In this document: positions 5,602-5,824 of the stretch, one piece after another
Layout of the letters: each line of letters begins with the position of its first letter
Position numbering within the stretch: position 1 is the stretch's first letter
Source: Spirochaetaceae bacterium
GTDB lineage: Bacteria > Spirochaetota > Spirochaetia > PWKH01
Reading direction: 5' to 3'
NCBI GenBank assembly: GCA_003557605.1
Contig: PWNW01000169.1
Span: forward strand, 1-5,824
Length of the DNA: 5,824 bases
Position numbers and translations under genes: made by a program
Notes under the pieces: generated by a model
Told to the model about the DNA's origin: nothing
The model's input: the letters and a program-made list of their open reading frames with translations, nothing else
The model's database searches: none

Positions 5602-5630
5602 TTGACATTGCCCCATCTATTTGGTATAAC
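5602..5630 (+). promoter_or_regulatory. Ribosomal RNA operon promoter
   Basis: A perfect -35 TTGACA (5602-5607) is separated by exactly 17 bases from TATAAC (5625-5630), five of six matches to the -10 consensus. This is the best sigma-70-type promoter in the window, and the T-rich tract at 5573-5590 could act as an upstream activating region. The predicted start is near 5636-5638, giving a pre-16S leader of about 155 bases. Confidence 0.9.
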
Positions 5631-5666
5631 ACTCAAGCGTGCTCATGGGAACACCGTAGGCGCGAT

Positions 5667-5680
5667 TGTTTTTTGACAGA
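5667..5680 (+). promoter_or_regulatory. boxA antitermination site in the rRNA leader
   Basis: TGTTTTTTGACAGA resembles boxA (TGCTCTTTAACA, or TTTGACA variants in many rRNA leaders) and lies about 30 bases into the transcript, the usual place. It should bind the NusB/NusE complex so that polymerase ignores Rho-dependent terminators in the rRNA operon. TGCTC at 5640-5644 is a partial second match of lower quality. Confidence 0.6.
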
Positions 5681-5764
5681 GATAAAAGAGAAGGGAAGGA
5701 AACTACGGAAAGTGTAAGGGCTTCCGAGTCATATTGAATGGCGAGGGGAAAACGAAAGTGAAAG

Positions 5765-5784
5765 TTAGCGTCTTCGGACGCTAA
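5765..5784 (+). other. UUCG-capped hairpin just before 16S rRNA
   Basis: TTAGCGTC (5765-5772) and GACGCTAA (5777-5784) form a perfect eight-pair stem with a TTCG tetraloop. No T run follows. Its place eight bases before the mature 16S 5' end suggests a leader folding or processing element. Confidence 0.75.
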
Positions 5785-5791
5785 ACATACT

Positions 5792-5824
5792 ATCACGGAG
5801 AGTTTGATCCTGGCTCAGAACGAA
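5792..5824 (+). rRNA. rrs: 16S ribosomal RNA, 5' end only
   Basis: The universal 5' block AGAGTTTGATCCTGGCTCAG is at 5799-5818, followed by AACGAA where the window ends. In E. coli this block begins at 16S position 8, which places the mature 5' end near 5792. GGCTCAGAACGAA is the form seen in spirochaetes and some deltaproteobacteria, unlike the usual GGACGAA of Firmicutes. Everything beyond about the first 33 bases is outside the window. Confidence 0.97.

Noticed and set aside
5673..5678. Second TTGACA that could be a further rRNA -35
   Set aside because: No -10 follows at 16-18 bases (AAGGAA lies there), and the sequence fits boxA better.

Overview
The window looks like core chromosome of a spirochaete-type bacterium, outside the host-associated genera as far as can be told. 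Three things point that way. The 16S rRNA start reads GGCTCAGAACGAA. The threonyl-tRNA synthetase lacks the N-terminal TGS domain; from memory, Borrelia ThrS is also about 580 residues. Base composition is mid-range. Some deltaproteobacteria share the 16S start, so the assignment is moderate.

Layout. (1) Positions 1-170, minus strand: the N-terminus of a dicarboxylate/glutamate:cation (SDF-family) symporter cut by the window edge. (2) 171-351: a divergent AT-rich intergenic region. (3) 352-1128: a HAD-IIA phosphatase with a GTG start. (4) 1129-1659: a 531-bp gap that is almost entirely regulatory RNA. It holds a weak promoter, an unidentified structured element (about 1199-1272) whose basal helix and terminator-like hairpin exclude each other, and a complete T-box riboswitch (about 1279-1633). 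The T-box has a candidate ACC threonine specifier, a canonical UGGAACC antiterminator bulge and a long competing terminator. (5) 1660-3399: thrS. (6) 3396-4922: an M32 (Taq-type) metallocarboxypeptidase overlapping thrS by ATGA. (7) 4989-5558: pgsA-like phosphatidyltransferase starting with TTG. (8) 5602-5824: a strong ribosomal RNA promoter, boxA-bearing leader, UUCG-loop hairpin and the first bases of 16S rRNA.

Functional reading. Uncharged tRNA-Thr should stabilise the antiterminator and let transcription enter thrS and the coupled peptidase gene, joining tRNA charging with recovery of amino acids from peptides (inference). No convincing terminator separates the peptidase from pgsA, so the operon may continue to the edge of the rRNA operon, which has its own promoter.

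The most unusual items are the T-box leader in an apparent spirochaete and the unidentified switch-like element just in front of it.
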